A DNA stretch of 64,000 bases from Microbacterium sp. Clip185 (lineage in GTDB: Bacteria; Actinomycetota; Actinomycetes; Actinomycetales; Microbacteriaceae). Under the pieces are notes generated by a model. That model saw nothing but the letters and a program-made list of their open reading frames with translations, did no database searches and was not told where the DNA came from. This document shows, one piece after another, positions 26,904 to 36,327 of this stretch. A program made the translations under genes and the position numbers. The stretch spans positions 2,356,001 to 2,420,000 of the forward strand of contig NZ_CP117996.1 of NCBI RefSeq assembly GCF_028743715.1. The letters are read 5' to 3'. Each line of letters begins with the position of its first letter. Position 1 is the first letter of the stretch.

Positions 26904-27118
26904 TCGACCGTGAGCGCGCGGCGCACGAGATCCTCCAGGATCCCGCGCACCTCATCGGATCGCATGATGACCACGAGAAGTCCCGCGAAGGCGACGGCGG
27001 CCATCGTCGCGATCGCGTACTCGGCCGTCGCCGCTCCGGACTCATCGCCGAACAGCTCCGCCGCACGGCGGCGGGTGAGAGCCGGGAGCCGGCCGTGGGC
27101 TCTGGCGGTGGGTGTCAT
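26900..27118 (-). CDS. DUF4244 protein, probable Flp-type major pilin
   Basis: 72 residues; ATG with GAGAGGAG upstream. After a basic leader comes DESGAATAEYAIATMAAVAF, a prepilin-like site with conserved Glu-Tyr as in Flp pilins, then one helix and a charged end. DUF4244 occupies the flp position in actinobacterial tad loci. The leader would be removed by a TadV-type peptidase, not seen in this window. Confidence 0.85.
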   Translation of the reverse strand: MTPTARAHGRLPALTRRRAAELFGDESGAATAEYAIATMAAVAFAGLLVVIMRSDEVRGILEDLVRRALTVE

Positions 27119-27159
27119 GTGTTGCTCCTCTCTTATGGGCACCGGCGGTGGGCACGCGG

Positions 27160-28041
27160 TCACAGCGGGAGTGCGGATGTGCCGAGCACGCTCATGAGCA
27201 TCGGCGCCACCCCCAGCAGCAGGAAGGCGGGAAGGATGCAGACACCCAGCGGCAGCAGGAGCGCGGCGCCGAGTCCGGCCGCCCGCATCCGACCGTCCGT
27301 GCGGGCGCGGTGGCGCGCGAGGGATGCTCCCGCGCGGAGGAGCTCGACGGCGGGGACGCCGGCGGAGCGCGAGAGCTCCAGCAGTGCGTCGAGTCCCTCG
27401 TCGGCGGTCTCGACCTCGGGATCAGCCAGCGCCCGGGCGCGCTCGATCGACACGCCGCCGGAGAGCGCGATCGCGACGAGCTCGGCGTGCAGGCCCGGCA
27501 TCGCGGGAGGCGGTGTCGCGCGGCGGGTGAGCGCACCGGTCCACACGCGGGCCACGAGCATCAGGGCGATGCCCGCGATGAGGCATCCGACACCGACAGG
27601 GCTGCCCGTGAGGACGCCGATCGTGTCGAACCCGAGCGCGACGCCCAGGCCGATGGACACGAGCGGCAGCCAGGCCATGAGTCGCGCGGTGGCGGCGGGC
27701 TCCGCGAGGGCGACACGCACCTCGTCGCGGCACTCCTGCGCGTCGCGCACCGCTGCGGCGACGGCCCGGAGGCTCTCGGCGAGCGGAGCGCCGACAGCGG
27801 TGGCCACCCGCCAGGTCGCGGCCAGCGGACGCCACCTGGCGCCGCGGGCGGCGATCGCACCCGGCAACGGCTGCCCCTGCGTGTGCGCCGCGTGGATGGC
27901 GACCGCGTCCGCGTCGCCGGTGGCGGCGAGGAACGCCCAGGCCGAGGCCGGCGAGATGCCCGTGCGCAACAGCACCGAGAGCCGCTGGGCCGCATCCCCC
28001 ACACCGTCGGGAGCAGGTCGACGCCGTGCGATCAGTCCCAT
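27160..28041 (-). CDS. Type II secretion F-family protein (TadB/TadC-like)
   Basis: 293 residues with helices at about 110-170 and at the C-terminus (LLPLGVCILPAFLLLGVAPM). Two copies of a T2SSF-like cytoplasmic segment (RLSVLLRTGISPASAWAFLA and VAIALSGGVSIERARALAD). It is the inner-membrane platform of the pilus machine. Normal tad loci have both tadB and tadC; only this one platform gene is present. Overlaps the ATPase gene by ten bases. Confidence 0.85.
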   Translation of the reverse strand: MGLIARRRPAPDGVGDAAQRLSVLLRTGISPASAWAFLAATGDADAVAIHAAHTQGQPLPGAIAARGARWRPLAATWRVATAVGAPLAESLRAVAAAVRDAQECRDEVRVALAEPAATARLMAWLPLVSIGLGVALGFDTIGVLTGSPVGVGCLIAGIALMLVARVWTGALTRRATPPPAMPGLHAELVAIALSGGVSIERARALADPEVETADEGLDALLELSRSAGVPAVELLRAGASLARHRARTDGRMRAAGLGAALLLPLGVCILPAFLLLGVAPMLMSVLGTSALPL

Positions 28042-29072
28042 GGGATCGGCTCCATCCCCAGCCGTCCGTCGACCAGGCTCGGACGCGCGATGCCCGCCAC
28101 GCGCCGCACGCCGCCGCGGTCGCGGGCGACGTGGACCACCACGCCGATCGCGCTGACCACCTGACGCGCGAGCGCGATGTCATCGAGCCCGGCGAGCGCC
28201 CCCAGCGCCTCGAGCCGCGCCGGAACGTCGTCGATGCCGTTGGCGTGCAGCGTGCCCGCTCCGCCGTCGTGTCCGGTGTTCAACGCCGTCAACAGCTCGC
28301 GTACCTCGGCGCCGCGGCACTCGCCGACGACGAGACGGTCCGGCCGCATCCGCAGCGCTTCGCGCACGAGACGTGCGAGGTCGATGCCGCCCGCTCCCTC
28401 GAGGTTGGCTTGGCGCGCCTCGAGCCGGACGTGATGCGGGTGACGGATGCGGAGCTCCGCCACATCCTCGATCGTCACGATCCGCTCGCGCTCAGGAGCG
28501 GATGAGAGCAGCGCCGCCAGGAGTGTCGTCTTGCCGCTGCCGGCCGCGCCCGTCACCAGCAGGTTCTCACGGGCCCCGACGAGTCGTTGCAGCGCGCGCT
28601 CGGCGCGGGCGTCGAGCATCCCCGCCTCGCGCAGCGCGGTGAGCGATCCGAGGTGCTCACGCGGAACACGGATCGAGATCGTCGTGCCGTCTGCGCTGAC
28701 GGGCGGAAGCACGGCGTGCACCCGCACGCCTCCGTCGAGGCGCACGTCCACGCACGGCGTCGCATCGTCGATGTGCCGACCGCCCCGTGCGATGAGGCCG
28801 GTCGCGATCTCGCGAACCTCGCTCTCCGTCGCATGCCAGTGCGGAACCTGCTCGGCGCCGCGGCCGCGGTCCACGAAGAGGCCGTGCTCGCCGTTGATGA
28901 AGATGTCGGTGACCTCGGGGTCGCCGAGATGCACACGCACCGGGTCCCACGCCGCGACCGACAGTGCGCCGAGCGTCAGGGGCGATGTCTCCGGCTCCCT
29001 GTCGGCCGCCCGCGTCGGAGCCCCGTCGGATGCGGGCGCTCCGCGCGGCGCGACGACGAAAGGCTGTGGCAT
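28032..29072 (-). CDS. tadA: Tad secretion ATPase TadA (CpaF-like)
   Basis: 346 residues from the ATG at 29072; no good ribosome site is visible, so an upstream GTG is possible. It is a hexameric ATPase for pilus assembly with Walker A GAAGSGKTTLLA, Asp box EDVAELRIRHPHHVRLEAR, Walker B-like RPDRLVVGECRGAEV and the His box TGHDGGAGTLHANG. The ssd/CpaE-like gene usually found before it is absent; acs lies divergently there instead. Confidence 0.92.
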   Translation of the reverse strand: MPQPFVVAPRGAPASDGAPTRAADREPETSPLTLGALSVAAWDPVRVHLGDPEVTDIFINGEHGLFVDRGRGAEQVPHWHATESEVREIATGLIARGGRHIDDATPCVDVRLDGGVRVHAVLPPVSADGTTISIRVPREHLGSLTALREAGMLDARAERALQRLVGARENLLVTGAAGSGKTTLLAALLSSAPERERIVTIEDVAELRIRHPHHVRLEARQANLEGAGGIDLARLVREALRMRPDRLVVGECRGAEVRELLTALNTGHDGGAGTLHANGIDDVPARLEALGALAGLDDIALARQVVSAIGVVVHVARDRGGVRRVAGIARPSLVDGRLGMEPIPWD

Positions 29073-29196
29073 GACGACGACGCTAAGCGCGTGCCTGCCG
29101 CCGACGCGGTGCACGGTGACGCGCGGTTGAGGAACCGCGGCGGCGAAACGGCTGGGGAGATCAGAGCGCGAGACGCCGCGCACTGCACTCCGGGCA

Positions 29197-29237
29197 AAGG
29201 AAAAGGCGGCATCCCATTGGGGGGTTGGGATGCCGCC
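29197..29237 (-). terminator. Strong intrinsic terminator with no gene upstream
   Basis: Perfect 12-base arms GGCGGCATCCCA and TGGGATGCCGCC. Read on the minus strand, TTTTCCTTT follows. No coding gene on the minus strand leads into it, which is why a small RNA is proposed. Confidence 0.8.
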
Positions 29238-29298
29238 GAGCACAGCCCCGCAAATTGGGGGTGATGAGGGCCGTACTCCCCGCCGCGAGGGGCGGGCG
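29197..29298 (-). ncRNA. Candidate small RNA between tadA and acs
   Basis: On the minus strand a promoter-like pair TTGGCC (29333-29328), 17 bases, TATGCT (29310-29305) would start a transcript near 29298. It would run about 100 bases through GC-rich structured sequence and end at the strong terminator. It could instead be an attenuated leader of tadA. No known family is recognised, and nothing except the promoter and terminator supports it. Confidence 0.4.
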
Positions 29299-29398
29299 CA
29301 CACGAGCATACGCAACCTCACACCGGCGGCCAAACGGCATGCCGGGCCAATCGGATTGATATATCGGTCTCAGCCGTCCACCTTCTAATGGAGGTATC

Positions 29399-29447
29399 CG
29401 CCCCCGTCCGGAGGGGGCGATGATGTGCGAGACGTCCCGCACGTCAT
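29399..29447 (+). promoter_or_regulatory. Two adjacent hairpins in the acs leader
   Basis: CGCCCCC/GGGGGCG (7 bases, loop 7) is followed directly by ATGATGTGCG/CGCACGTCAT (10 bases with one G-U pair). Together they end 27 bases before the acs ATG, leaving the ribosome site AAAGGAG free. The 402-base gap 29073-29474 otherwise holds the candidate small RNA. Confidence 0.45.
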
Positions 29448-29474
29448 CCCGAACAGCGCGCAAAGGAGCGAGCC

Positions 29475-31448
29475 ATGAGCAGCCAGATCGACCACCTGCT
29501 GAACGAGACCCGTCGTTTCGCCCCCAGCGCCGAGTTCGCAGCGAGCGCGGTCGCCACCGCCGAGCTCTACGAGCGGGCGGCGTCCGACCGAGAGGGCTTC
29601 TGGGCCGACCAGGCGCGCGAGCTCCTCCATTGGCACATGCCCTTCTCGGAGGTGCTCGACTGGTCGAACCCGCCCTTCGCCCGCTGGTTCGGCGACGGCG
29701 AACTCAACGTCGCCTACAACTGCCTCGACCGCCATGTGCTCGCCGGCAACGGCGACCGTGTCGCGCTGTTGTGGGAGGGCGAGCCCGGCGACGAGCGCCG
29801 CGTCACGTATGCGGAGCTGACCGACGAGGTCAAGCGCACCGCCAACGTCCTGACGGAGCTGGGCATCGGCGAGGGCGACCGCGTGGCCCTCTACCTGCCG
29901 ATGATCCCGGAGGCAGTGGCAGCGATGCTCGCCGTGGCGCGCGTGGGCGCCATCCACTCGGTCGTCTTCGGCGGGTTCTCCGCGGACAGCCTTCGCGCAC
30001 GCATCGACGACGCCGGGGCGAAGCTCGTGATCACCGCGGACGGCGGTTACCGCAAGGGCAAGGTCTCGCCCCTGAAGCCCGCGGTGGACCAGGCCCTCGC
30101 CGATCGCGGCTCGGGCGCGCAGGAGACGGTCGAGCACGTGCTGGTCGTGCGCCGTGGCGGCAACGACGTGGACTGGACGCCCGGGCGCGACATCTGGTGG
30201 CACGAGGCGGTAGCGGCCGCATCCGCCGAGCACGAAGCCCAGCCGTTCGGCGCCGAGAACCCCCTGTTCATCCTGTACACCTCCGGCACCACCGGAAAGC
30301 CCAAAGGAATCCTGCACACGTCCGGCGGCTACCTCACGCAGGCCGCCTACACCCACCGCAACGTGTTCGATCTGCACCCCGAGCGCGACGTCTACTGGTG
30401 CACGGCCGACATCGGGTGGATCACCGGCCACAGCTACGTCACCTACGGTCCGCTCGCGAACGGCGCCACACAGGTGATCTACGAGGGCACCCCGGACACG
30501 CCGCATCCGGGCCGCTGGTGGGAGATCGTCCAGAAGTACGGGGTCACGATCCTCTACACGGCTCCCACCGCCATCCGCTCGTTCATGAAGATCGGACGCC
30601 AGGTGCCGCAGGAGTTCGACCTCTCGTCGCTGCGGCTGCTCGGCTCCGTCGGCGAACCCATCAATCCCGAGGCGTGGATGTGGTATCGCACCGTGATCGG
30701 CGCCGAGCGCACGCCGATCGTGGACACCTGGTGGCAGACCGAGACCGGCGCCATCATGATCTCGGCCCTCCCGGGCGTCACCGAGACCAAGCCCGGGTCC
30801 GCGCAGGTGCCGCTCCCCGGAATTTCTGTGGACGTCGTCGACGAGTCGGGCGAGGAGGTCGGCAATGACGCGGGCGGACTGCTCGTGGTCACCGAACCGT
30901 GGCCCAGCATGCTGCGCGGCATCTGGGGCGACCCGGACCGCTTCGTCGAGACCTACTGGGAGAAGTTCGCCGACCGCGGCTACTACTTCGCAGGCGACGG
31001 CGCGCGCCGCGACGAGGACGGCGACATCTGGCTGCTGGGCCGCGTGGACGACGTCATGAACGTCTCCGGGCATCGTCTGTCGACGGCTGAGATCGAGTCC
31101 GCGCTCGTGGGCAACGAAGCGGTCGCCGAGGCGGCCGTCGTGGGAGCGAGCGACGAGACCACCGGGCAGGCCGTCGTGTCGTTCGTGATCATCAAGGAGA
31201 GCTACCTGCGCGAGCACTCCCCCGAGGGCCTCGCCCAGACCCTGCGGGCCTGGGTCGGCGAGCAGATCGGTCCGATCGCCCGCCCGCGCGACGTCTACAT
31301 CGTCACCGAGTTGCCCAAGACCCGCAGCGGCAAGATCATGCGGCGTCTGCTCCGCGACGTCGCCGAGGGGCGCGAGGTGGGCGACACGACGACCCTGGCC
31401 GACACGATGGTGATGTCCACCATCCAGGCCAAGCTCTCCACGAAGTAG
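29475..31448 (+). CDS. acs: Acetyl-CoA synthetase
   Basis: 657 residues, the usual length. It makes acetyl-CoA from acetate, ATP and CoA. The AMP-binding signature is [15 protein letters not shown], with the [10 protein letters not shown] and [13 protein letters not shown] motifs. The C-terminal Lys in [11 protein letters not shown] is the known acetylation control site of the family. A hairpin terminator follows. Start ATG has AAAGGAG seven bases upstream. Confidence 0.97.
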   Translation: MSSQIDHLLNETRRFAPSAEFAASAVATAELYERAASDREGFWADQARELLHWHMPFSEVLDWSNPPFARWFGDGELNVAYNCLDRHVLAGNGDRVALLWEGEPGDERRVTYAELTDEVKRTANVLTELGIGEGDRVALYLPMIPEAVAAMLAVARVGAIHSVVFGGFSADSLRARIDDAGAKLVITADGGYRKGKVSPLKPAVDQALADRGSGAQETVEHVLVVRRGGNDVDWTPGRDIWWHEAVAAASAEHEAQPFGAENPLFILYTSGTTGKPKGILHTSGGYLTQAAYTHRNVFDLHPERDVYWCTADIGWITGHSYVTYGPLANGATQVIYEGTPDTPHPGRWWEIVQKYGVTILYTAPTAIRSFMKIGRQVPQEFDLSSLRLLGSVGEPINPEAWMWYRTVIGAERTPIVDTWWQTETGAIMISALPGVTETKPGSAQVPLPGISVDVVDESGEEVGNDAGGLLVVTEPWPSMLRGIWGDPDRFVETYWEKFADRGYYFAGDGARRDEDGDIWLLGRVDDVMNVSGHRLSTAEIESALVGNEAVAEAAVVGASDETTGQAVVSFVIIKESYLREHSPEGLAQTLRAWVGEQIGPIARPRDVYIVTELPKTRSGKIMRRLLRDVAEGREVGDTTTLADTMVMSTIQAKLSTK

Positions 31449-31455
31449 CAGCCGA

Positions 31456-31497
31456 CGAACGAGCCCCGCGTCCTCCATTGGATGCGGGGCTCGTTCG
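31456..31497. terminator. Bidirectional terminator between acs and a convergent gene
   Basis: Perfect 14-base arms CGAACGAGCCCCGC and GCGGGGCTCGTTCG with a 14-base loop between the stops of acs and the minus-strand gene at 31505. Confidence 0.75.
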
Positions 31498-31504
31498 ATG
31501 GAGC

Positions 31505-31915
31505 TCAGGGCACGTAGTCCGGGGGCGTGTAGAGGAGCTGCCCGCCGGAGAGCACGAGAACGACGGCGAGCCCGATGAGGGAGGCGCCGATCACAGCCTC
31601 ACCGGCCCAGAGCACTCCCCTGGCTCGATCGAACCGGCCCGTGGTCGCCACCAGACACAGCGCGAAGCCGGCGATGTGCGCGAAGACCAGCGGCACGATG
31701 CCCAGCCACAAGGTCGTCCCCGCCATCGTCGTTCCCGCGGCGAGCGCCTTCGGCTGCTCCGTGCCTTCCTCGAGAGAGGCGAGCGCGAGCAGGAACCAGG
31801 CGCCCGTCATCATGAGCACGCCCACGACCGTGAGGAGCCAGAAGAGTGCGGCGACCATGTCGTTGCGCCAGCCGCGCGACGGAATCGGCACTGAGGAGAC
31901 GGTCGCGGCACTCAT
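31505..31915 (-). CDS. Small four-helix membrane protein
   Basis: 136 residues with four hydrophobic segments (VAALFWLLTVVGVLMMTGAW onward) and a short tail LYTPPDYVP. No family recognised. Its ATG overlaps the stop of the DNA-binding membrane protein gene (ATGA), so the two are made together and are probably partners in the membrane. Confidence 0.75.
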   Translation of the reverse strand: MSAATVSSVPIPSRGWRNDMVAALFWLLTVVGVLMMTGAWFLLALASLEEGTEQPKALAAGTTMAGTTLWLGIVPLVFAHIAGFALCLVATTGRFDRARGVLWAGEAVIGASLIGLAVVLVLSGGQLLYTPPDYVP

Positions 31916-32979
31916 AGGACGGATGCGCGCCTGGCCGTGACCCCCACGCGCAGGACCCTCGAGGGGCTTCCGGCGGAGAACAGCGCCAGCGGCGGCAGGT
32001 TCGGCGACGGCGTCCGATCCCGCGTGATCGAGTACCGGAGGGGGGCAGCGAGCGAGAGCGCAACGAAGCTCGCGATCAGCTTGTCCAACAGTGAGGTGAT
32101 GAGATTCGCGATCACGATCGCGAAGGGGAGCACCATGCCGGCGTCGCGGAAGCGCGCGGTGAGGGAGTTCCCGGCGACGTGAGCGCTGAAGCCGCCGTAG
32201 ACGAGTTCCGTGATCGGGGCGGCGACGATCGTGCAGGCGACGGCGACGACCACGCTGAGCAGCAGGAACCGCGAGAGCGAGCGCCCCCATCCCCAGCGGT
32301 GCACGCCATACGCCCAGAGGAGCGCTCCGGCCACCGCGACGGGTGTGAACGGAAGCCCCAAGGTGCTCTGGTTGACGAGCACACCGCCGAGTTGGGTGAC
32401 GATGGCCGTCGCGACCGCGCACCACGGGCCGAGAGCCAATGCCACGACGGCGGTGCCGACCATGTCCAGGTAGAGCGGGAGGTCGAGCCAGAGGACGACG
32501 CGGCCACCCGTCACGTTCAGGAGGACGGCTCCGATCATCACGGCGACGATGAGAGCGACGCGTCGCCCGGCGGGACGAGGCGCGTCGAAACGGAGCACAG
32601 ATACCGCGCTCACCGGCGGCGCCTCGGCGCCGGATGCCGTCCCCGCACGCGACGAGGGCCGCGGCACGGCCGGCTTGGCCGCGACGCATCGGGCCCGCCA
32701 GCCCTCCGCCTCCGCCTCGGACACGCCGAGACTCCGCACGATGTCGACGACGAGCTCCGCGTCGAGACGAGTACGTCCGGGGCGAAAGGCGTCATACACC
32801 GTCGAGCGCGACACGGCGACCGAGGAACGCCCGGACCGGTTCGCCCTCAGGCTGGTGATCCGCGCCGCGATCTCTGCGTAGCTCACTCCGCCGGCTTCAT
32901 GACGCAGCCGCTGGAGCTCCTCCGAGACCGAGATCAAGGTTGCGGCACGCGCAACACGACCGACGCCATCGTCAATCAT
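31912..32979 (-). CDS. Helix-turn-helix protein fused to a polytopic membrane domain
   Basis: 355 residues. Residues about 15-85 form an XRE-like DNA-binding domain (ELQRLRHEAGGVSYAEIAAR, then SRSTVYDAFRPGRTRLD). A Pro/Ala linker follows. From about 125 to 330 are six hydrophobic segments with VVLWLDLPLYLDMVGTAVVA and GPWCAVATAIVTQLGGVLVN, resembling the S components of ECF transporters and the sensor membrane domains of some histidine kinases. A membrane-tethered regulator that senses a small ligand is the simplest reading. No ECF ATPase gene lies nearby. Confidence 0.75.
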   Translation of the reverse strand: MIDDGVGRVARAATLISVSEELQRLRHEAGGVSYAEIAARITSLRANRSGRSSVAVSRSTVYDAFRPGRTRLDAELVVDIVRSLGVSEAEAEGWRARCVAAKPAVPRPSSRAGTASGAEAPPVSAVSVLRFDAPRPAGRRVALIVAVMIGAVLLNVTGGRVVLWLDLPLYLDMVGTAVVALALGPWCAVATAIVTQLGGVLVNQSTLGLPFTPVAVAGALLWAYGVHRWGWGRSLSRFLLLSVVVAVACTIVAAPITELVYGGFSAHVAGNSLTARFRDAGMVLPFAIVIANLITSLLDKLIASFVALSLAAPLRYSITRDRTPSPNLPPLALFSAGSPSRVLRVGVTARRASVL

Positions 32980-33002
32980 CCCGCCCCCCCGTTCGTCGCG
33001 CT

Positions 33003-33473
33003 TCAGGCGAGAGTGAAGACGACCTCGACCTCGACGGGGCTGTCGAGCGGCAGCACGGGCACCCCCACGGCGGAGCGGGCATGACGGCCGGACTCACCGA
33101 AGATCTCGGCGAGCACGTTGCTGGCACCGTTGATGACGCCGGGCTGACCGGTGAACTCCGGAACCGACGAGACGAAGCCGGTGACCTTCAGCACGCCGGT
33201 GAGGCGGTCGACGCCCCCGACGACGGATGCGGCCGCGGCGACGGCGTTGAGCGCCGACTGACGGGCGTAGGTCGCCGCATCCTCCGGCGCCACCAGGCCG
33301 TCTGTCTCGCCGACCTTGCCTGTCGCGGGCAGCTGACCCGCGACGAACGGCAGCTGGCCGGCGGTGTGTACGACATCGCCGAAGGCCTTGGCCGGGAGGT
33401 AGGAGGCGACGGGCGGGACGACCTCGGGGAGGACGATCCCCAGTTCGGCGAGACGCTCGGTCACGGTGCTCAT
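33003..33473 (-). CDS. RidA-family protein
   Basis: 156 residues. RidA-like enamine/imine deaminases detoxify reactive enamines. The pattern VVHTAGQLPFVAGQLPATGK and the C-terminal SAVGVPVLPLDSPVEVEVVF fit the YjgF/RidA family. The usual catalytic Arg of the RidA subgroup is not plain, so it is probably another subgroup. ATG overlaps the upstream stop (ATGA). Confidence 0.85.
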   Translation of the reverse strand: MSTVTERLAELGIVLPEVVPPVASYLPAKAFGDVVHTAGQLPFVAGQLPATGKVGETDGLVAPEDAATYARQSALNAVAAAASVVGGVDRLTGVLKVTGFVSSVPEFTGQPGVINGASNVLAEIFGESGRHARSAVGVPVLPLDSPVEVEVVFTLA

Positions 33474-33694
33474 GCGCTCTCTCCTTCGAACTGACGCGCG
33501 GCGACCTGCGCCGCACCGAGACCGGCGTTGGCGGCTGCATCCGTGCCGACCGGGCGCTTGAAGTAGGCGACGAGTCCGCCCTCCGGGCCTTGCACGACCT
33601 GGACGAGTTCCCAGCCCTGCTTGCCCCAGTTGTTCAAGATGGCGGCGGTGTTGTGGATCAACAGCGGAGTGGTGAGGTACTCCCAGGTGGTCAC
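33470..33694 (-). CDS. DUF4177 domain protein
   Basis: 74 residues. MTTWEYLTTPLLIHNTAAIL and GKQGWELVQVVQGPEGGLVA are the conserved core of DUF4177, a small alpha-beta domain. It is coupled to ridA and divergent from the penicillin-binding protein gene 107 bases away. Role unknown. Confidence 0.85.
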   Translation of the reverse strand: MTTWEYLTTPLLIHNTAAILNNWGKQGWELVQVVQGPEGGLVAYFKRPVGTDAAANAGLGAAQVAARQFEGESA

Positions 33695-33801
33695 GGCGTC
33701 TCCCGTTCGTGGGTGAGGACGGGGTCTGAGCCCCGGAAACAGCGGGAACCGGATGCGGCGCCATCGAGTGTTCGCCCAGCATCCTGGCTTACGATCACCC
33801 T

Positions 33802-36327
33802 ATGCCCGATAAGAAACGCACGGCCACCGGTGTGCTCTCCGGCCTCGCCGGACTCGTCGGCCTGAGCGTCGTCGCCGGTGTTCTCATCACCGCCACGGTC
33901 ACGCCCGCGATCGCCGTCACCGGCGCTGCGACATCGCAAGCCATCAAGCTGTTCGACAACATGCCGAACTATCTCGAGATCGACGACATCATGGAGCCGT
34001 CGACGATCTACTGGAAAGACGGCTCGGGCAACTACGTCCCGCAGACCTCCTTCTACGATCAGAACCGCTCGCCGGTCACGTTCGACCAGATCGCGACCGT
34101 CATGTACGACGCGATCCTCTCCAGCGAAGACCCGCGGTACTACGACCACGGCGGCGTCGACCTGATCGGCACCACGCGAGCCGTGCTCTCGAACCTCGAG
34201 GGCGGTGCGAACACGCAGGGCGGTTCGACGATCAGCCAGCAGTACGTCAAGAACATCCTCATCCAGCGCTGCGAGTGGAACGCGCAGAACGAGGACGAGC
34301 GCCAGTCCTGCTTCCTCCAGGCGACCGATTCGTCGGGCACGAGCGGCATCGAGCGCAAGCTGCAGGAGATGCGCTACGCGATCGGACTCGAGCAGAAGTA
34401 CTCGAAGAACGACATCCTGCTCGGGTACCTCAACATCGCCAACTTCGGCGGAATCACCTACGGCATCGACGCCGCCGCCCGTTACTACTTCGGGGTCCCC
34501 GCCGCCAACCTGAGCCTCAGCCAGGCCGCAACGCTCGCGGGCATCGTGCAGAACCCGAACACGTATCGCATCGATCAGCCCGATCGCGAGACGAACGGCG
34601 CCGCTGACGGCTACGCGCTGACAAAGAAGCGTCAGACGTACGTGCTCGACCGCATGCTCACCGACGGCAAGATCACGCAGGAACAGCATGACGCCGCCGT
34701 GGCGGAGCCCATCACGCCGCAGATCACGCAGCCCACCTCCGGCTGCGCGGCGACCGGCGCACCGTACTTCTGTCAGTACGTCGTCTCTGTCGTCAAGAAC
34801 GACCCCGCCTTCGGCGCCGATGACACCGAGCGCGCGATGAACCTGCGCCGTGGTGGGCTGCAGATCTACACGACGCTCGATCCCGATCTGCAGCACACGG
34901 CCACGATCAGCATGCGTGACAACGCACCCGCATCCGTGTCCGGTATCGACTTCGGCGCGGCGACTGTGAGTGTCGAGGCGTCCACCGGCCGCATCCTTGC
35001 GATCGCCCAGAACACCAACTTCTCGGAAGAGGCGAACGCGGGCGAAGGCTTCAGCTCGCTCGTCTACGCCGGTAACTCGACATTCGGCAACTCCGGCGGT
35101 TTCCAGGCCGGCTCGACATTCAAGCTGTTCACGCTCGTCGACTGGCTCGAACAGGGCCGTTCGGTCAACGAGGTGCTCGATGGCCGGATGCGGGTGTTCA
35201 AGAACTTCACGAACTCGTGCACCGGCAACATCGTCAACAACACACCGATCAACAACTTCGGCAAGGTCAATGGCGGCGTGGGAACACCGATGTCGTTCAC
35301 AGCGCAGTCGTTGAACACCGGCTACCTCGCTATGGCGTCCGAATTGGATATGTGCGACATCGCCAAAGTCGCCAAGAAGATGGGCGTCACCACCGGAGAC
35401 GGGCGCGACGTCACGATGTCGAACCCGGCGGAGGTCATCGGTGTCGACAACATCTCTCCCCTGGCGATGGCCGGCGCCTACGCCACGATCGCGAACAACG
35501 GCACCTACTGCCAGCCCCAGGCGATCGATCGTGTGACGGACGCAGCCGGCAACGAGCTCAAGAAGCCCGATCGCCAGTGCTCCCCCGTGATCTCTCCCCA
35601 GGTCGCCGCCACCGCAGCCTACGCATTGCGCGGCGTCATGAACGGTGGCACCGGTGGAGGCGCGAACCCCTACGACGGCACCCAGCTGATCGGCAAGACC
35701 GGCACGCACGAGGCGCTGCAGACCTGGATGATCGAGGGAAGCACCCGCGTCGTCAACGCCGCGTGGGTCGGCACCGTGCAGGGCGACAACGACATGTTCG
35801 GCCGCGGGCTGCAGAACATCCGCTACACGCTGGCCAAGAACCTGCAACGCACGGCAGACCAGGTCTACCCGGCAGGCGACTTCCCCGACCCGGATCCCAA
35901 CCTGACCAAGCGCGTGCTCAAAGAGCTGCCGAACGTGCTCGGCCAGACCATCGAGCAGGCGCAGACCACACTGCAGAACGCCGGCTTCGAAGTCACCGTG
36001 GGCGACCCCGTCGACTCGGATGCGCCGACGAACATCATCGCCGCGCAGAACCCCGGCGCGGGTCAGGTCGCCGGCGGCACGACGATCACGATCAACCCCA
36101 GCAATGGCCAGGGCGCAACCATCCCGGCTGTCAGCGGCAAGGTGCAGGACGCACAGAAGACACTGCAGGATGCGGGCTTCACCTCCATCGCGTTGGGAAC
36201 GTGCACCCCGGATGACAAGCTTCCGGACAACCAGGCGACGGCGACCGGCACCAACCCCGCCGCCGGTACTGCCGTCAACCGCAGCTCTCAGGTGTTGATC
36301 AACTACTCCAAGAAGACCTGTCCTTGA
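33802..36327 (+). CDS. Class A penicillin-binding protein with PASTA domains
   Basis: 841 residues. It makes and cross-links peptidoglycan. After one N-terminal membrane helix the GT51 transglycosylase domain has the catalytic Glu in LSSEDPRYYDHGGVD and GGSTISQQYVKN. The transpeptidase domain has SxxK in GSTFKLFT, the SxN-like region and KTGTHEA. Two C-terminal PASTA domains (LPNVLGQTIEQAQTTLQNAG and VQDAQKTLQDAGF) may sense muropeptides. It is followed without a gap by a phosphoesterase gene. Confidence 0.95.
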   Translation: MPDKKRTATGVLSGLAGLVGLSVVAGVLITATVTPAIAVTGAATSQAIKLFDNMPNYLEIDDIMEPSTIYWKDGSGNYVPQTSFYDQNRSPVTFDQIATVMYDAILSSEDPRYYDHGGVDLIGTTRAVLSNLEGGANTQGGSTISQQYVKNILIQRCEWNAQNEDERQSCFLQATDSSGTSGIERKLQEMRYAIGLEQKYSKNDILLGYLNIANFGGITYGIDAAARYYFGVPAANLSLSQAATLAGIVQNPNTYRIDQPDRETNGAADGYALTKKRQTYVLDRMLTDGKITQEQHDAAVAEPITPQITQPTSGCAATGAPYFCQYVVSVVKNDPAFGADDTERAMNLRRGGLQIYTTLDPDLQHTATISMRDNAPASVSGIDFGAATVSVEASTGRILAIAQNTNFSEEANAGEGFSSLVYAGNSTFGNSGGFQAGSTFKLFTLVDWLEQGRSVNEVLDGRMRVFKNFTNSCTGNIVNNTPINNFGKVNGGVGTPMSFTAQSLNTGYLAMASELDMCDIAKVAKKMGVTTGDGRDVTMSNPAEVIGVDNISPLAMAGAYATIANNGTYCQPQAIDRVTDAAGNELKKPDRQCSPVISPQVAATAAYALRGVMNGGTGGGANPYDGTQLIGKTGTHEALQTWMIEGSTRVVNAAWVGTVQGDNDMFGRGLQNIRYTLAKNLQRTADQVYPAGDFPDPDPNLTKRVLKELPNVLGQTIEQAQTTLQNAGFEVTVGDPVDSDAPTNIIAAQNPGAGQVAGGTTITINPSNGQGATIPAVSGKVQDAQKTLQDAGFTSIALGTCTPDDKLPDNQATATGTNPAAGTAVNRSSQVLINYSKKTCP

